From: Planctomycetota bacterium
GTDB taxonomy: Bacteria; Planctomycetota; SZUA-567
Length of the DNA stretch: 5,622 bases
NCBI GenBank assembly: GCA_031278535.1
Contig: JAITKH010000078.1
Location: 1 to 5,622 of the forward strand
Reading direction: 5' to 3'
Below the pieces are notes generated by a model. The model worked only from the letters and a program-made list of their open reading frames with translations, did not search any database and had not been told where the DNA came from. Positions 1 through 5,622 of this stretch are shown here, one piece after another (the first letter of the stretch is position 1; the number at the start of each line of letters is the position of its first letter). Both the position numbers and the translations under genes were made by a program.

Positions 1-2
1 CC

Positions 3-161
3 ATTTCGCAGTTGCTGACCTTGCAGACCCTGCAGATAGGCTACCTCGCGCGCCACGGCGACGAAGTGGCGGCGAAGATGAAAAACCTGTATCAGCTCAA
101 CGACATCAGCCGGTATGCCCTTGATTTGGAACGCGTCACGAACAAAAGAGTTCGGTTTTAA
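3..161 (+). CDS. C-terminal end of an unidentified protein (5' truncated by window edge)
   Basis: This frame is open from the window edge and ends at TAA (159-161), giving the last 52 residues of a protein whose start lies outside the window. Codon use is strongly biased to G/C in the third position, like the operon genes downstream, which is the main reason to believe it is coding. The tail is hydrophilic and probably helical, rich in Leu, Asn, Asp and Arg, and ends in a basic run (TNKRVRF). I see no membrane segment or catalytic motif. I do not recognise the family. It is on the same strand as speA but 1.2 kb upstream, with an intron-like relic between them, so it is unlikely to be in the same operon. 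I see no clear hairpin-plus-T terminator after its stop. Confidence 0.6.
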   Translation: MSQLLTLQTLQIGYLARHGDEVAAKMKNLYQLNDISRYALDLERVTNKRVRF

Positions 162-660
162 GCGCGTCATGGCGGATTTGAGGTGATGATGGTTTCGTAA
201 ACGTTCATTGGCAAGTGGCGTTTGAGGATTTTGCCGTTGGAGTCATCCGATTTGAGCTGATGAGACGTCCTCGCCGATGTCCGCCAACAACTCTGGCACA
301 AAAGAATTATGGGTTCTTCGGAAGAATCTGTGGGTGATTGATGACGAATCCTTCCCCCGGCCTCCGGCTCCGGGGCTCCGAGGGAACGCCCTCTCCACCC
401 CGTCGCCATTGTCGCCGGCCCAGCCCCGGCTGCGGCCGACGCCGATGATGACGGGGCTCCGGGGGCTCTGGCCCGAATCCTGCGTCTTTTGGCGCGAAAG
501 AGTTTGGCGGCAAAATGGGGTTGGATTGCCTTTGTAACAACCTTGCGCAAAGGCAGAACTGCCCTGAAAATACTCTGGTGAAATCATACCGTCTTCCCGT
601 TGAATGGAGTATCGACAACAATGGTCTGCCAAGATTAAATTGGACCAGCGAATTCTTCCA
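162..660. other. Gene-poor stretch, no convincing coding sequence
   Basis: About 500 bases follow the upstream stop without a believable gene. Several overlapping frames stay open on both strands. Their products are low-complexity Arg/Pro/Ser/Gly-rich strings with no family motif, as expected by chance in GC-rich DNA. Positions 341-480 are especially GC-rich and contain the 10-mer CGGGGCTCCG twice (371-380 and 452-461) and a small hairpin GAGGG-AACG-CCCTC (380-393). Positions 535-660 are less GC-rich and lie directly 3', on the minus strand, of the intron-like segment. They could belong to the same decayed element, but I cannot identify a reverse transcriptase in them. No tRNA or rRNA signature was seen. 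Confidence 0.5.
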
Positions 661-678
661 AGGAAGCCTTTTACGGAA

Positions 679-1060
679 CACTACGGCCTCTGCTGACTCC
701 CGGCAATCCTTCCCGATGCGTCGCCGCGTCGGCAGTTGATTCTCGACAGATTGTCGGGCCTCCCGGGATACGACAAATGCCTGTCCCTCGGCGCGGGGCG
801 GATTTGCCCTGACGGCCTCCAGTGAAATATCGGGCGCAAGTGTCGGAGGCTACCTTTCCCGATCGTTCGGCCTTTGTATTCGCTTCCTGTTTGTCCCGTC
901 CGGGTTTTGCGGCCGGCTTCCTTCAGGCCCCGCTTCACGGCGACGCCCTTTCCCTGGGCTAACAATTCCGTTTCACCCCGTCTCGTAGAGGACTTTCACC
1001 TCATAAGACATGTGACATGCCGGCGTATCCCCCTCCGCAAAGTCTCAAGCAAAGGGTGTG
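679..1060 (-). mobile_element. Probable group II intron fragment (domain I-like RNA, truncated)
   Basis: Read on the minus strand, this segment resembles the 5' catalytic RNA of bacterial group II introns. Seen in order: GAGGTGAAAGTCCTC (complement of 988-1002), a short stem around a GUGAAAGUC-type loop; then GCCTGAAGGAAGC (complement of 916-928), followed by a GGCCGCAAAAC block, GGGACAAACAGGAAGCGAA and AAGGCC, an order I recall from domain I of these introns; then GGGAGTCAGCAGAGGCCGTA near 679-701. It also holds stem-loops, including one capped by a GNRA tetraloop (713-732) and a GCCTCC/GGAGGC pair (815-850). No intron-encoded reverse transcriptase and no domain V hairpin are visible downstream, so it looks like a 3'-truncated, inactive copy inserted antisense to the operon. 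Both ends are approximate. The identification rests on remembered motif order, not on an alignment. Confidence 0.5.
713..732 (-). other. Stable hairpin with GNRA-type loop
   Basis: On the minus strand CCGACGCG pairs with CGCATCGG through 8 base pairs (one G-U) around the tetraloop GCGA, which fits the GNRA rule. On the plus strand the loop would be TCGC, so the structure makes more sense as minus-strand RNA. There is no following T tract on either side, so it is not an intrinsic terminator. It lies inside the intron-like segment and could be one of its domain stems. Confidence 0.45.
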
Positions 1061-1291
1061 GTTTTGCGGAACACCAGGCGCAAACGCCCGGCCCGCGAGG
1101 AGGACGGCATACGCGCCGGGCGGCGGAAGACAATGGCCGTTCGCATGATTTTTTGTGGAAGGGGCGGTCGTGGAAGACTTGGAAGCGTTTGCGTTCGGGA
1201 AACGTTCGGGCGAGCGCCCCGACATGTTCATGCCGCTGAAAACCAGTTTTTGTGCGCAAGGCCCGTCCTCTTCCCCGTTCCCGGCGTTTTT

Positions 1292-1322
1292 TTGTGGCTT
1301 GCGGCGTTTCCAGTCATATAAT
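1292..1322 (+). promoter_or_regulatory. Putative sigma-70-type promoter of the speA operon
   Basis: A perfect -10 hexamer TATAAT lies at 1317-1322. The best -35 candidate is TTGTGG at 1292-1297, with a 19-base spacer, which is long. An alternative TTGCGG at 1299-1304 is far too close. The T-rich run just upstream (about 1287-1293) may help. Transcription would begin near 1329, giving a leader of roughly 43 bases before the speA start. The -10 box stands out in GC-rich DNA and sits at a sensible distance from the gene; the -35 is weak, so an activator may be needed. Confidence 0.5.
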
Positions 1323-1332
1323 CCGCTATCCA

Positions 1333-1364
1333 CCTCCCGGAGGGAGAGACGGGCGGCGGGGAGG
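1333..1364 (+). promoter_or_regulatory. speA Shine-Dalgarno site and possible masking stem
   Basis: GGGAGG at 1359-1364 lies 7 bases before the ATG at 1372 and decides the speA start. The leader also contains CCTCCC at 1333-1338, which is exactly complementary to this site and resembles the anti-SD end of 16S rRNA. Pairing would enclose a 20-base loop and hide the ribosome binding site. A competing GGAGGG (1339-1344) directly follows CCTCCC but cannot fold back on it without a loop. The SD assignment is strong; a regulatory role for the pairing is inference. Confidence 0.5.
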
Positions 1365-1371
1365 AATGCCG

Positions 1372-3336
1372 ATGTCGCAAAAGCGCCCGCGCCTGCAGCA
1401 GCGCAAAGCCAATCCTTTCGACGCCTGGACGCCGGCCAGCGCGGCGGAGCTGTATGGCCTCAACCGCTGGGGACAGGACATATTCGCCGTCAACGAAGCC
1501 GGCCATGTGGCGCTGGCCTCGTCCGACGGCCGGCCGGGCATCGACATCAAGAACCTGGTCATGGAAATCCAGCGCCGCGGCTTTGAACTGCCGGCCCTCA
1601 TCCGTTTCACCGATATCCTGGCCCGCCGCTTCCGGGTCATCCACGAGGCGTTTAACCGGGCCATGCGGGAATACGACTATCGGGGCGGATTCCGGCCGGT
1701 CTATCCCATCAAGGTAAATCAGCATCGTCATGTGGTGGAGGACATCGTCGCCCTCGGCGGGCCGTTTCACCACGGCCTCGAGGCCGGATCGAAGCCCGAA
1801 CTCCTCATCGCCGTGTCCCATCTGAGCGATCCGGAGGCTCTTATCGTCTGCAACGGCTTCAAGGACGCCGAATATGTGGATACCGCCCTCCTGGCCCGCC
1901 GGCTGGGCCAGAAGGTTTTCCTGGTGATCGAGAAGCCGTTCGAAGTCGATCTCATCCTTGATCGGGCCAAGACGCTCGGAATCGAGCCGCTCTTGGGCGT
2001 CAGGATAAAACTGACCGCCCGGGGACGGGGCGCTTGGGAATCCTCATCCGGAGACAGATCCAAATTCGGCCTGGACTGCCAGGAAATAATCCAGGCTGTG
2101 CAGATACTGAAGCGCCGCAAAACCTTGTCCCGCCTCCAGCTCCTCCACTGCCACATCGGCAGCCAAGTCACCGACATCCAGCGCTTCAAGACCGCCCTGC
2201 AGGAAGCCTGCCGCTTCTACAGGGAAATCCGGGCCATCGGCGCCCCCGTGACCGCCATCGACATCGGCGGCGGCCTGGCTGTCGATTACGACGGCTCCAA
2301 GACCAATTTCGCCAGTTCCGCCAATTACACGCCGGCCGAATACGCCGCCGACGTCGTGGACGCCGTCGTTCGCGTCTGCCGAGAGGCGGATTTGCCCCAT
2401 CCGGACATCATCATCGAGGCCGGCCGCGCCCTGGTGGCGCATCACGCCCTCCTGGTGGTTGAAGCCCTTTCCTGCTCCGGCCTGGACGAGCAGGAGTCCC
2501 CCCCGCCTCCCCGCCCCAAGGCGGCGGAGGTGGTCGCCCGGATGCAGGAAATCGTGGACGGCATCGGGCCGAAGAATTTCCAGGAGGCGTTTCACGACGC
2601 CATTCAGGTTCGCCAGGAGGCGCTTACCTCGTTCAGCCTCGGCCACCTTGGCATGGCTGATCGGGCGGCGGTGGAAAGCCGCTTCCGCCGTGCCTGCCTG
2701 CTCATCAACCGGCATGCCCGCGCCCTCGACTATGTGCCGGACGACCTGGCCGGGCTGGAACGAATGACCGCCGCCACGTATTTTTGCAACTTTTCCGTTT
2801 TCCAGTCGATTCCCGACCATTGGGCGCTGCGGCAGCTTTTCCCGGTCATGCCCCTGCACCGGCTGCGGGAAAAGCCCGCCGTCCAGGCAATCCTGGCCGA
2901 CATCACTTGCGATTCGGACGGAGTGGTGGATCAATTTGTGGATCTTCGCGACGTCAGGCACACGCTTCCCCTCCACCCCCCGCGGAAAGGTGCGCCCTAC
3001 TACCTTGGCGTGTTCCTGGTCGGCGCCTACCAGGAAATATTGGGCGATCTCCACAATCTGTTCGGAGACACCACGGTGGCGCACGTCTCGTCCTCCTCGG
3101 CCGGATACGCTATCGACAAGATTGCCCGGGGCGACACCATCATGGATGTCCTGGGCTATGTCCAGTTCAGCCGCGACGGCATGTTCAACCGTCTGCGGGA
3201 GCGGGTGGAGGCGTCCCTCGGCCGGGGGGAACTGACTTTCGAGGAATCGGCCGCGCTAACCCGCCGTTTCGAGCTGATGCTCGACGCCGACACCTATCTC
3301 AATTCCGGCCGGGAGCCGGTGAAGTTCGAGTTGTAG
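1372..3336 (+). CDS. speA: Biosynthetic arginine decarboxylase (PLP-dependent, SpeA family)
   Basis: It decarboxylates L-arginine to agmatine, the first step of the agmatine route to putrescine. At 654 residues it matches the usual length of the family (E. coli SpeA is about 658). Visible motifs, numbered from the ATG at 1372: YPIKVNQ with the PLP-binding Lys114; HCHIGSQ (259-265); the glycine-rich phosphate loop DIGGG (297-301); EAGRA (349-353) followed by HH; the active-site CDSD (513-516); and YQEILGDLHNLFGD from Tyr553. A proline-rich stretch near residues 375-382 falls in the expected variable insertion. The frame is open upstream to an ATG at 1252, and there is another ATG at 1366, but only 1372 has well-spaced SD (GGGAGG, 7 bases). 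The gene heads the operon and is followed 35 bases later by the speY-like gene. It is intact. The assignment is firm. The related diaminopimelate or ornithine decarboxylases are shorter and lack this architecture. Confidence 0.96.
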   Translation: MSQKRPRLQQRKANPFDAWTPASAAELYGLNRWGQDIFAVNEAGHVALASSDGRPGIDIKNLVMEIQRRGFELPALIRFTDILARRFRVIHEAFNRAMREYDYRGGFRPVYPIKVNQHRHVVEDIVALGGPFHHGLEAGSKPELLIAVSHLSDPEALIVCNGFKDAEYVDTALLARRLGQKVFLVIEKPFEVDLILDRAKTLGIEPLLGVRIKLTARGRGAWESSSGDRSKFGLDCQEIIQAVQILKRRKTLSRLQLLHCHIGSQVTDIQRFKTALQEACRFYREIRAIGAPVTAIDIGGGLAVDYDGSKTNFASSANYTPAEYAADVVDAVVRVCREADLPHPDIIIEAGRALVAHHALLVVEALSCSGLDEQESPPPPRPKAAEVVARMQEIVDGIGPKNFQEAFHDAIQVRQEALTSFSLGHLGMADRAAVESRFRRACLLINRHARALDYVPDDLAGLERMTAATYFCNFSVFQSIPDHWALRQLFPVMPLHRLREKPAVQAILADITCDSDGVVDQFVDLRDVRHTLPLHPPRKGAPYYLGVFLVGAYQEILGDLHNLFGDTTVAHVSSSSAGYAIDKIARGDTIMDVLGYVQFSRDGMFNRLRERVEASLGRGELTFEESAALTRRFELMLDADTYLNSGREPVKFEL

Positions 3337-3360
3337 ACTGTTCGGGCCGCAATGCCCGCA

Positions 3361-3366
3361 AGGAGG
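3361..3366 (+). promoter_or_regulatory. Ribosome binding site of the speY-like gene
   Basis: AGGAGG lies 5 bases before the ATG at 3372, in the 35-base gap after the speA stop. It fixes the start of the second gene, although the frame stays open far upstream inside speA. No promoter is apparent in the gap, so the gene is probably co-transcribed with speA. Confidence 0.8.
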
Positions 3367-3371
3367 CCGAC

Positions 3372-4346
3372 ATGTCCGGAGCCGCCATCCGCGCCTTCGC
3401 GCGACGCCATTTTCGCCATTTCAACGCTGCGGCCCTGGTGGACGCGGCGGAGGCCTACTCGGCACATCTTGATCGGGGCGGGATCATGCTCCTTGCCATG
3501 GCCGGAGCCATGAGCACGGCGGAGTTGGGGATTTCCCTCGCCGAAATGATCCGCCGGGACAAGATCCAGGCGATTTCCTGTACCGGCGCCAACCTGGAAG
3601 AGGACATTTTCAATCTGGTCGCCCATGATCGGTATCTCCGGGTTCCCCAGTACCGCGATCTGACGCCTGACGATGAAAAAAAGCTTCTGGAACGCCATTT
3701 CAACCGGGTCACCGATACCTGCATCCCGGAGGAGGAGGCCATCCGCCGCATTGAAGGCGATGTCCTCGATCTCTGGCGCGAGGCCGACGCCGGGGGCGAG
3801 CGGCTGTTCCCGCATGAATTCCTGTACCGCCTTCTGCTTTCCGGAAGGCTGGAAAAATATTACCAGATCGATTCGAAGGACTCCTGGATGCTCGCCGCCG
3901 CCCGGAAAAATCTTCCCCTCGTGGTTCCCGGGTGGGAGGATTCGACGCTCGGAAATATTTACGCCAGCCGTGTCATCCGCGGCGATATCGGGAACGTCCA
4001 TACCGTCCGTTCCGGCATCGAATACATGGCCTGGCTTGCCGACTGGTATCGGCGGACGGCGGCCGGCGCCTCCATCGGCTTCTTCCAGATCGGCGGCGGC
4101 ATAGCCGGCGATTTCACCATTTGCGTCGTCCCGATGCTCAGGCAGGACATGGGAGAGGACGTCCCGCTCTGGGGGTATTTCTGCCAGATCAGCGATTCCA
4201 CGACCAGCTATGGAAGTTATTCGGGCGCGGTGCCGAACGAAAAGATAACGTGGGAAAAATTGGCGGCGGACACGCCGAAATTCATCATTGAATCGGATGC
4301 CGCCATTGTCGCTCCCCTCGTTTTCTCCTATGTCATGGGCACCTAG
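3372..4346 (+). CDS. speY: Deoxyhypusine synthase-like protein, probable homospermidine synthase (SpeY type)
   Basis: This 324-residue protein belongs to the NAD-dependent deoxyhypusine synthase family, which removes an aminobutyl group from an amine and passes it to an acceptor. Eukaryotes modify eIF5A with it. Bacteria lack eIF5A, and the Anabaena homologue SpeY is required for homospermidine formation. Evidence: SCTGANLEED (69-78), matching the STAGGVEED region of the family; FFQIGGG with Gly241-243; and SGAVPNEKITWEKL ending near Lys296, aligned with catalytic Lys329 of human DHS in SWGKI. Glu290, Trp294 and Asp309 (in SDAAIVAPL) fall at the same spacing from that lysine as human Glu323, Trp327 and Asp342. 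In contrast the human Asp313 and Asp316 positions are Tyr280 and Tyr283, and no histidine occurs between 241 and 296, where human His288 would lie. The gene sits between arginine decarboxylase and agmatinase, which supports a role in making a putrescine-derived polyamine. Family call is firm; the exact substrate and product are inferred. Confidence 0.88.
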   Translation: MSGAAIRAFARRHFRHFNAAALVDAAEAYSAHLDRGGIMLLAMAGAMSTAELGISLAEMIRRDKIQAISCTGANLEEDIFNLVAHDRYLRVPQYRDLTPDDEKKLLERHFNRVTDTCIPEEEAIRRIEGDVLDLWREADAGGERLFPHEFLYRLLLSGRLEKYYQIDSKDSWMLAAARKNLPLVVPGWEDSTLGNIYASRVIRGDIGNVHTVRSGIEYMAWLADWYRRTAAGASIGFFQIGGGIAGDFTICVVPMLRQDMGEDVPLWGYFCQISDSTTSYGSYSGAVPNEKITWEKLAADTPKFIIESDAAIVAPLVFSYVMGT

Positions 4347-4507
4347 CGGTCTGTAAAGTCTCAATCGCAACAAATTCTGAAGTCCATTGGTTCCGGGATT
4401 GGCCTCTGATGCCGGAGGGGAATTCACTTCCCCGGAGGCGGAAACCGGATGAACCGGGGGCACTTTACGGAACAATAGGGGCGCTCCCGGGAAATGAAAG
4501 GACTGGC
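4347..4507 (+). promoter_or_regulatory. speY-speB spacer with a stem-loop at 4402-4439
   Basis: The 161-base gap is much longer than the 35 bases between the first two genes. GGGGAA (4417-4422) pairs with TTCCCC (4428-4433) around a 5-base loop, and GCCTC (4402-4406) can pair outside it with GAGGC (4435-4439), leaving a bulge. No T run follows, so it is not a standard intrinsic terminator; it may slow polymerase, protect mRNA from 3' exonucleases, or mark a processing site. I see no convincing separate promoter for speB, only weak matches. Confidence 0.4.
4498..4502 (+). promoter_or_regulatory. Ribosome binding site deciding the speB start
   Basis: AAGGA lies 5 bases before the ATG at 4508. 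An in-frame ATG at 4409 would add 33 residues but has no SD, and its coding sequence would run through the spacer hairpin. A later in-frame ATG at 4562 also lacks an SD. The 4508 start gives a protein of normal family length. Confidence 0.6.
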
Positions 4508-5446
4508 ATGGCCGAAGAGCGGGAGACTGGTTGGGATCCGGGATCGTTTCTCGGGCTTGCCATGCCGTATTGCGATTGCCGGACCGCCGGAGCGGTGGTT
4601 ATCCCGGCGCCCTACGAGGCAACGGTGAGCTACGGCGCCGGCGCCGGCAAGGGGCCGGCCGGCATCCTTGGAGCCAGTCGCCAGATTGAACTGTACGACC
4701 GGGAACTGGATTCCGAACCTGCCCTGCGCTACGGCATCCACACCGAACCGCCCTTGGCCTTCGCCCAGGGCGAGGCTGCCGGCGCCGTTCTCGGCCGCAT
4801 AGCCGCGCGAGTCGCGGCGGCGGCCGAAAAGCGCCGCTTTTTCCTGGTCTTGGGCGGCGAACACGGCATCAGTCCAGGGGTCTTCGCCGGCCTTGTTCGG
4901 GCGCGGCCGAATGAGCGCTTCGATATTGTACACCTCGACGCCCATGCGGATCTCCGCGACAGCTATGAGGGGAATCCCCGCAGCCACGCCTGCGCCGCCC
5001 GGCGCCTTCTTGACAATCCCGCCTGCGGCTTTCTCTGGCAGTTCGGTATCCGCTCCCTGTGCGCCGGGGAGGCCGCCTTTATCCGGAAAAATCCCCAGCG
5101 CGTCCGGACCTGGTTCGCCGAGGAGACGATTCCGCATCCCGACGCCGACTGGCGCCGGGAATTGGCAAAAGGCTTGGCGGGGAAGAAGGTTTTTCTTACC
5201 TTCGACGTGGATGCCCTGGATCCCGCTGTCGTCCCCGGCACGGGTACGCCCGAGCCGGACGGTCTCGCCTGGAGAACGGCGCTCGAAATCTGCCGCGTCG
5301 TCGCCGATTCGGCGGCGGAGACGGCCGGCATGGACGCGGTCGAGGCCGCCCCTGTGCCGGGGCTTCATTATTCCGAATTCAATATCGCCAAACTGCTCTA
5401 TCTCATGATGAGCCGCCTTATGCCGGGCGCAGCCGCGTCATCATGA
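4508..5446 (+). CDS. speB: Agmatinase (ureohydrolase family, dinuclear Mn)
   Basis: It hydrolyses agmatine to putrescine and urea, the step after arginine decarboxylase. From the ATG at 4508 it has 312 residues, close to E. coli SpeB (306). The full set of ureohydrolase metal-ligand motifs is present: GGEH with His119; DAHAD with Asp144, His146 and Asp148; and DVDALDP with Asp233 and Asp235. SHA (159-161) and the late DAVEAAP with Glu279 correspond to substrate-pocket positions of the family. The N-terminal VIPAPYEATVSYGAGAGKGP segment is also typical. The arginase and agmatinase branches share these motifs; the neighbouring arginine decarboxylase makes agmatine the likely substrate, though guanidinobutyrase or another ureohydrolase activity cannot be excluded from motifs alone. 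The gene closes the operon and lies 161 bases after speY. Its last four bases (ATGA, 5443-5446) overlap a possible start of a very short ORF. It is intact, with the same GC-rich codon use as speA. Confidence 0.92.
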   Translation: MAEERETGWDPGSFLGLAMPYCDCRTAGAVVIPAPYEATVSYGAGAGKGPAGILGASRQIELYDRELDSEPALRYGIHTEPPLAFAQGEAAGAVLGRIAARVAAAAEKRRFFLVLGGEHGISPGVFAGLVRARPNERFDIVHLDAHADLRDSYEGNPRSHACAARRLLDNPACGFLWQFGIRSLCAGEAAFIRKNPQRVRTWFAEETIPHPDADWRRELAKGLAGKKVFLTFDVDALDPAVVPGTGTPEPDGLAWRTALEICRVVADSAAETAGMDAVEAAPVPGLHYSEFNIAKLLYLMMSRLMPGAAASS

Positions 5447-5523
5447 TCGAGGCGCGGCGAGCGGAAATTAATGATTGCTGGAGTTTTGCAAAATGCATGA
5501 CAAATTTATATATTGATAGATAA
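5443..5523 (+). pseudogene. 26-codon ORF overlapping speB stop, possibly a truncated acetyltransferase start
   Basis: The ATG overlaps the speB stop in an ATGA arrangement typical of translational coupling, and the frame ends at TAA (5521-5523). The first residues, MIEARRAEINDCW, resemble the opening strand and helix of GNAT-family acetyltransferases (pattern: hydrophobic, R-x-A, x, x-x-D). The frame then stops, and no continuation of a GNAT fold is seen in other frames up to the window end. It lies where base composition changes abruptly from GC-rich to AT-rich, so it may be a gene cut off by a rearrangement. It could equally be chance. Confidence 0.2.
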
Positions 5524-5526
5524 ATT
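5502..5526. repeat. AT-rich inverted repeat downstream of the operon
   Basis: AATTTAT (5503-5509) and ATAAATT (5520-5526) are perfect inverted 7-mers separated by 10 bases, giving a weak AT-only hairpin. It is the only palindrome I see in the region after speB that could lie at the transcript end. It has no adjoining T tract and weak pairing, so a terminator role is doubtful. A TTGACA box (5525-5530) overlaps its right arm, but no fitting -10 box follows at 16-18 bases. Confidence 0.25.
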
Positions 5527-5622
5527 GACATTTCATCGGAATTAGATGGATTCCTTGTGTTCCTTTTTATTGGGTGGCAGTCCCTCTATCCAAGCCTTCA
5601 ATCATTGTCCGCAAGCTTTTTG

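Noticed and set aside
167..681. Three overlapping long minus-strand open frames (ending at 167, 243 and 307)
   Set aside because: They overlap each other in different frames, give Arg/Pro/Ser/Gly-rich products without motifs, and have no good ribosome site; chance openness in GC-rich DNA is the simpler explanation.
874..1239. Plus-strand open frame of 121 codons
   Set aside because: It reads through the antisense of the intron-like RNA. The product resembles the spurious hypothetical proteins I recall being predicted opposite such introns, not a real protein.
1252..1371. Longer speA N-terminus starting at ATG 1252
   Set aside because: It would run through the promoter -10 box and leader, has no SD and adds 40 residues not expected for the family.
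2044..3084. 346-codon minus-strand frame inside speA
   Set aside because: It is the antisense of a firmly identified gene; GC-rich codon bias in speA keeps the opposite frame open.
670..4474. 11-base match TTTACGGAACA at 670-680 and 4464-4474
   Set aside because: A few 11-base matches are expected by chance in a window this size, and the flanks diverge at once.
3294..4475. 393-codon minus-strand frame across speY
   Set aside because: Antisense of the speY-like gene, with no family motif of its own.
4409..4507. Longer speB N-terminus starting at ATG 4409
   Set aside because: No SD, the added 33 residues overlap the spacer hairpin, and the 4508 start has SD and normal length.
5525..5552. TTGACA as a -35 box for a downstream gene
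   Set aside because: No acceptable -10 hexamer occurs 16-18 bases downstream, and no gene start is visible before the window ends.
5567..5620. Minus-strand frame entering from the window end and stopping at 5567
   Set aside because: Only 17 codons, no recognisable motif; possibly the tail of a convergent gene, but it cannot be supported.
1..5622. CRISPR array, tRNA, rRNA or a new defence system
   Set aside because: No regularly spaced repeats, no tRNA T-loop-like sequence and no defence-type genes were seen; the coding content is polyamine metabolism.

Overview
The window carries a compact, same-strand polyamine operon, speA - speY-like - speB (1372-5446, + strand). It is preceded by about 1.2 kb without a convincing protein gene and by the 3' end of another + strand gene (3-161). 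The coding DNA is GC-rich, with strong G/C preference at third codon positions and clear Shine-Dalgarno sites. This fits a high-GC, probably Gram-negative bacterium. The biosynthetic (SpeA-type) arginine decarboxylase supports bacteria, but the sequence does not let me name a genus or phylum.

Layout. 3-161: C-terminal tail of an unidentified protein. 162-about 660: no credible gene; a GC-rich stretch with small repeats lies at 341-480. About 679-1060: on the minus strand, sequence that resembles domain I of a bacterial group II intron, with a GNRA-capped hairpin; I find no reverse transcriptase or domain V, so it looks like a truncated relic. 1292-1371: promoter and short leader of the operon, with a perfect TATAAT and a possible SD-masking pairing. 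1372-3336: arginine decarboxylase. 3372-4346: deoxyhypusine-synthase-like protein. 4347-4507: intergenic spacer with a hairpin. 4508-5446: agmatinase/ureohydrolase. 5443-5622: sharply AT-richer DNA with a 26-codon ORF that overlaps the agmatinase stop.

How the genes work together. SpeA would convert arginine to agmatine and the SpeB-type ureohydrolase would convert agmatine to putrescine plus urea. The deoxyhypusine-synthase-like enzyme would then move an aminobutyl group between amines. Bacteria have no eIF5A, and the equivalent enzyme in the cyanobacterium Anabaena (SpeY) is needed for homospermidine synthesis. The operon is therefore best read as an arginine-to-homospermidine pathway. The SpeY-like protein keeps the catalytic lysine context of deoxyhypusine synthase but differs at several substrate-site positions, which is the most interesting biochemical observation here. 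The end product is inferred and not shown by the sequence.
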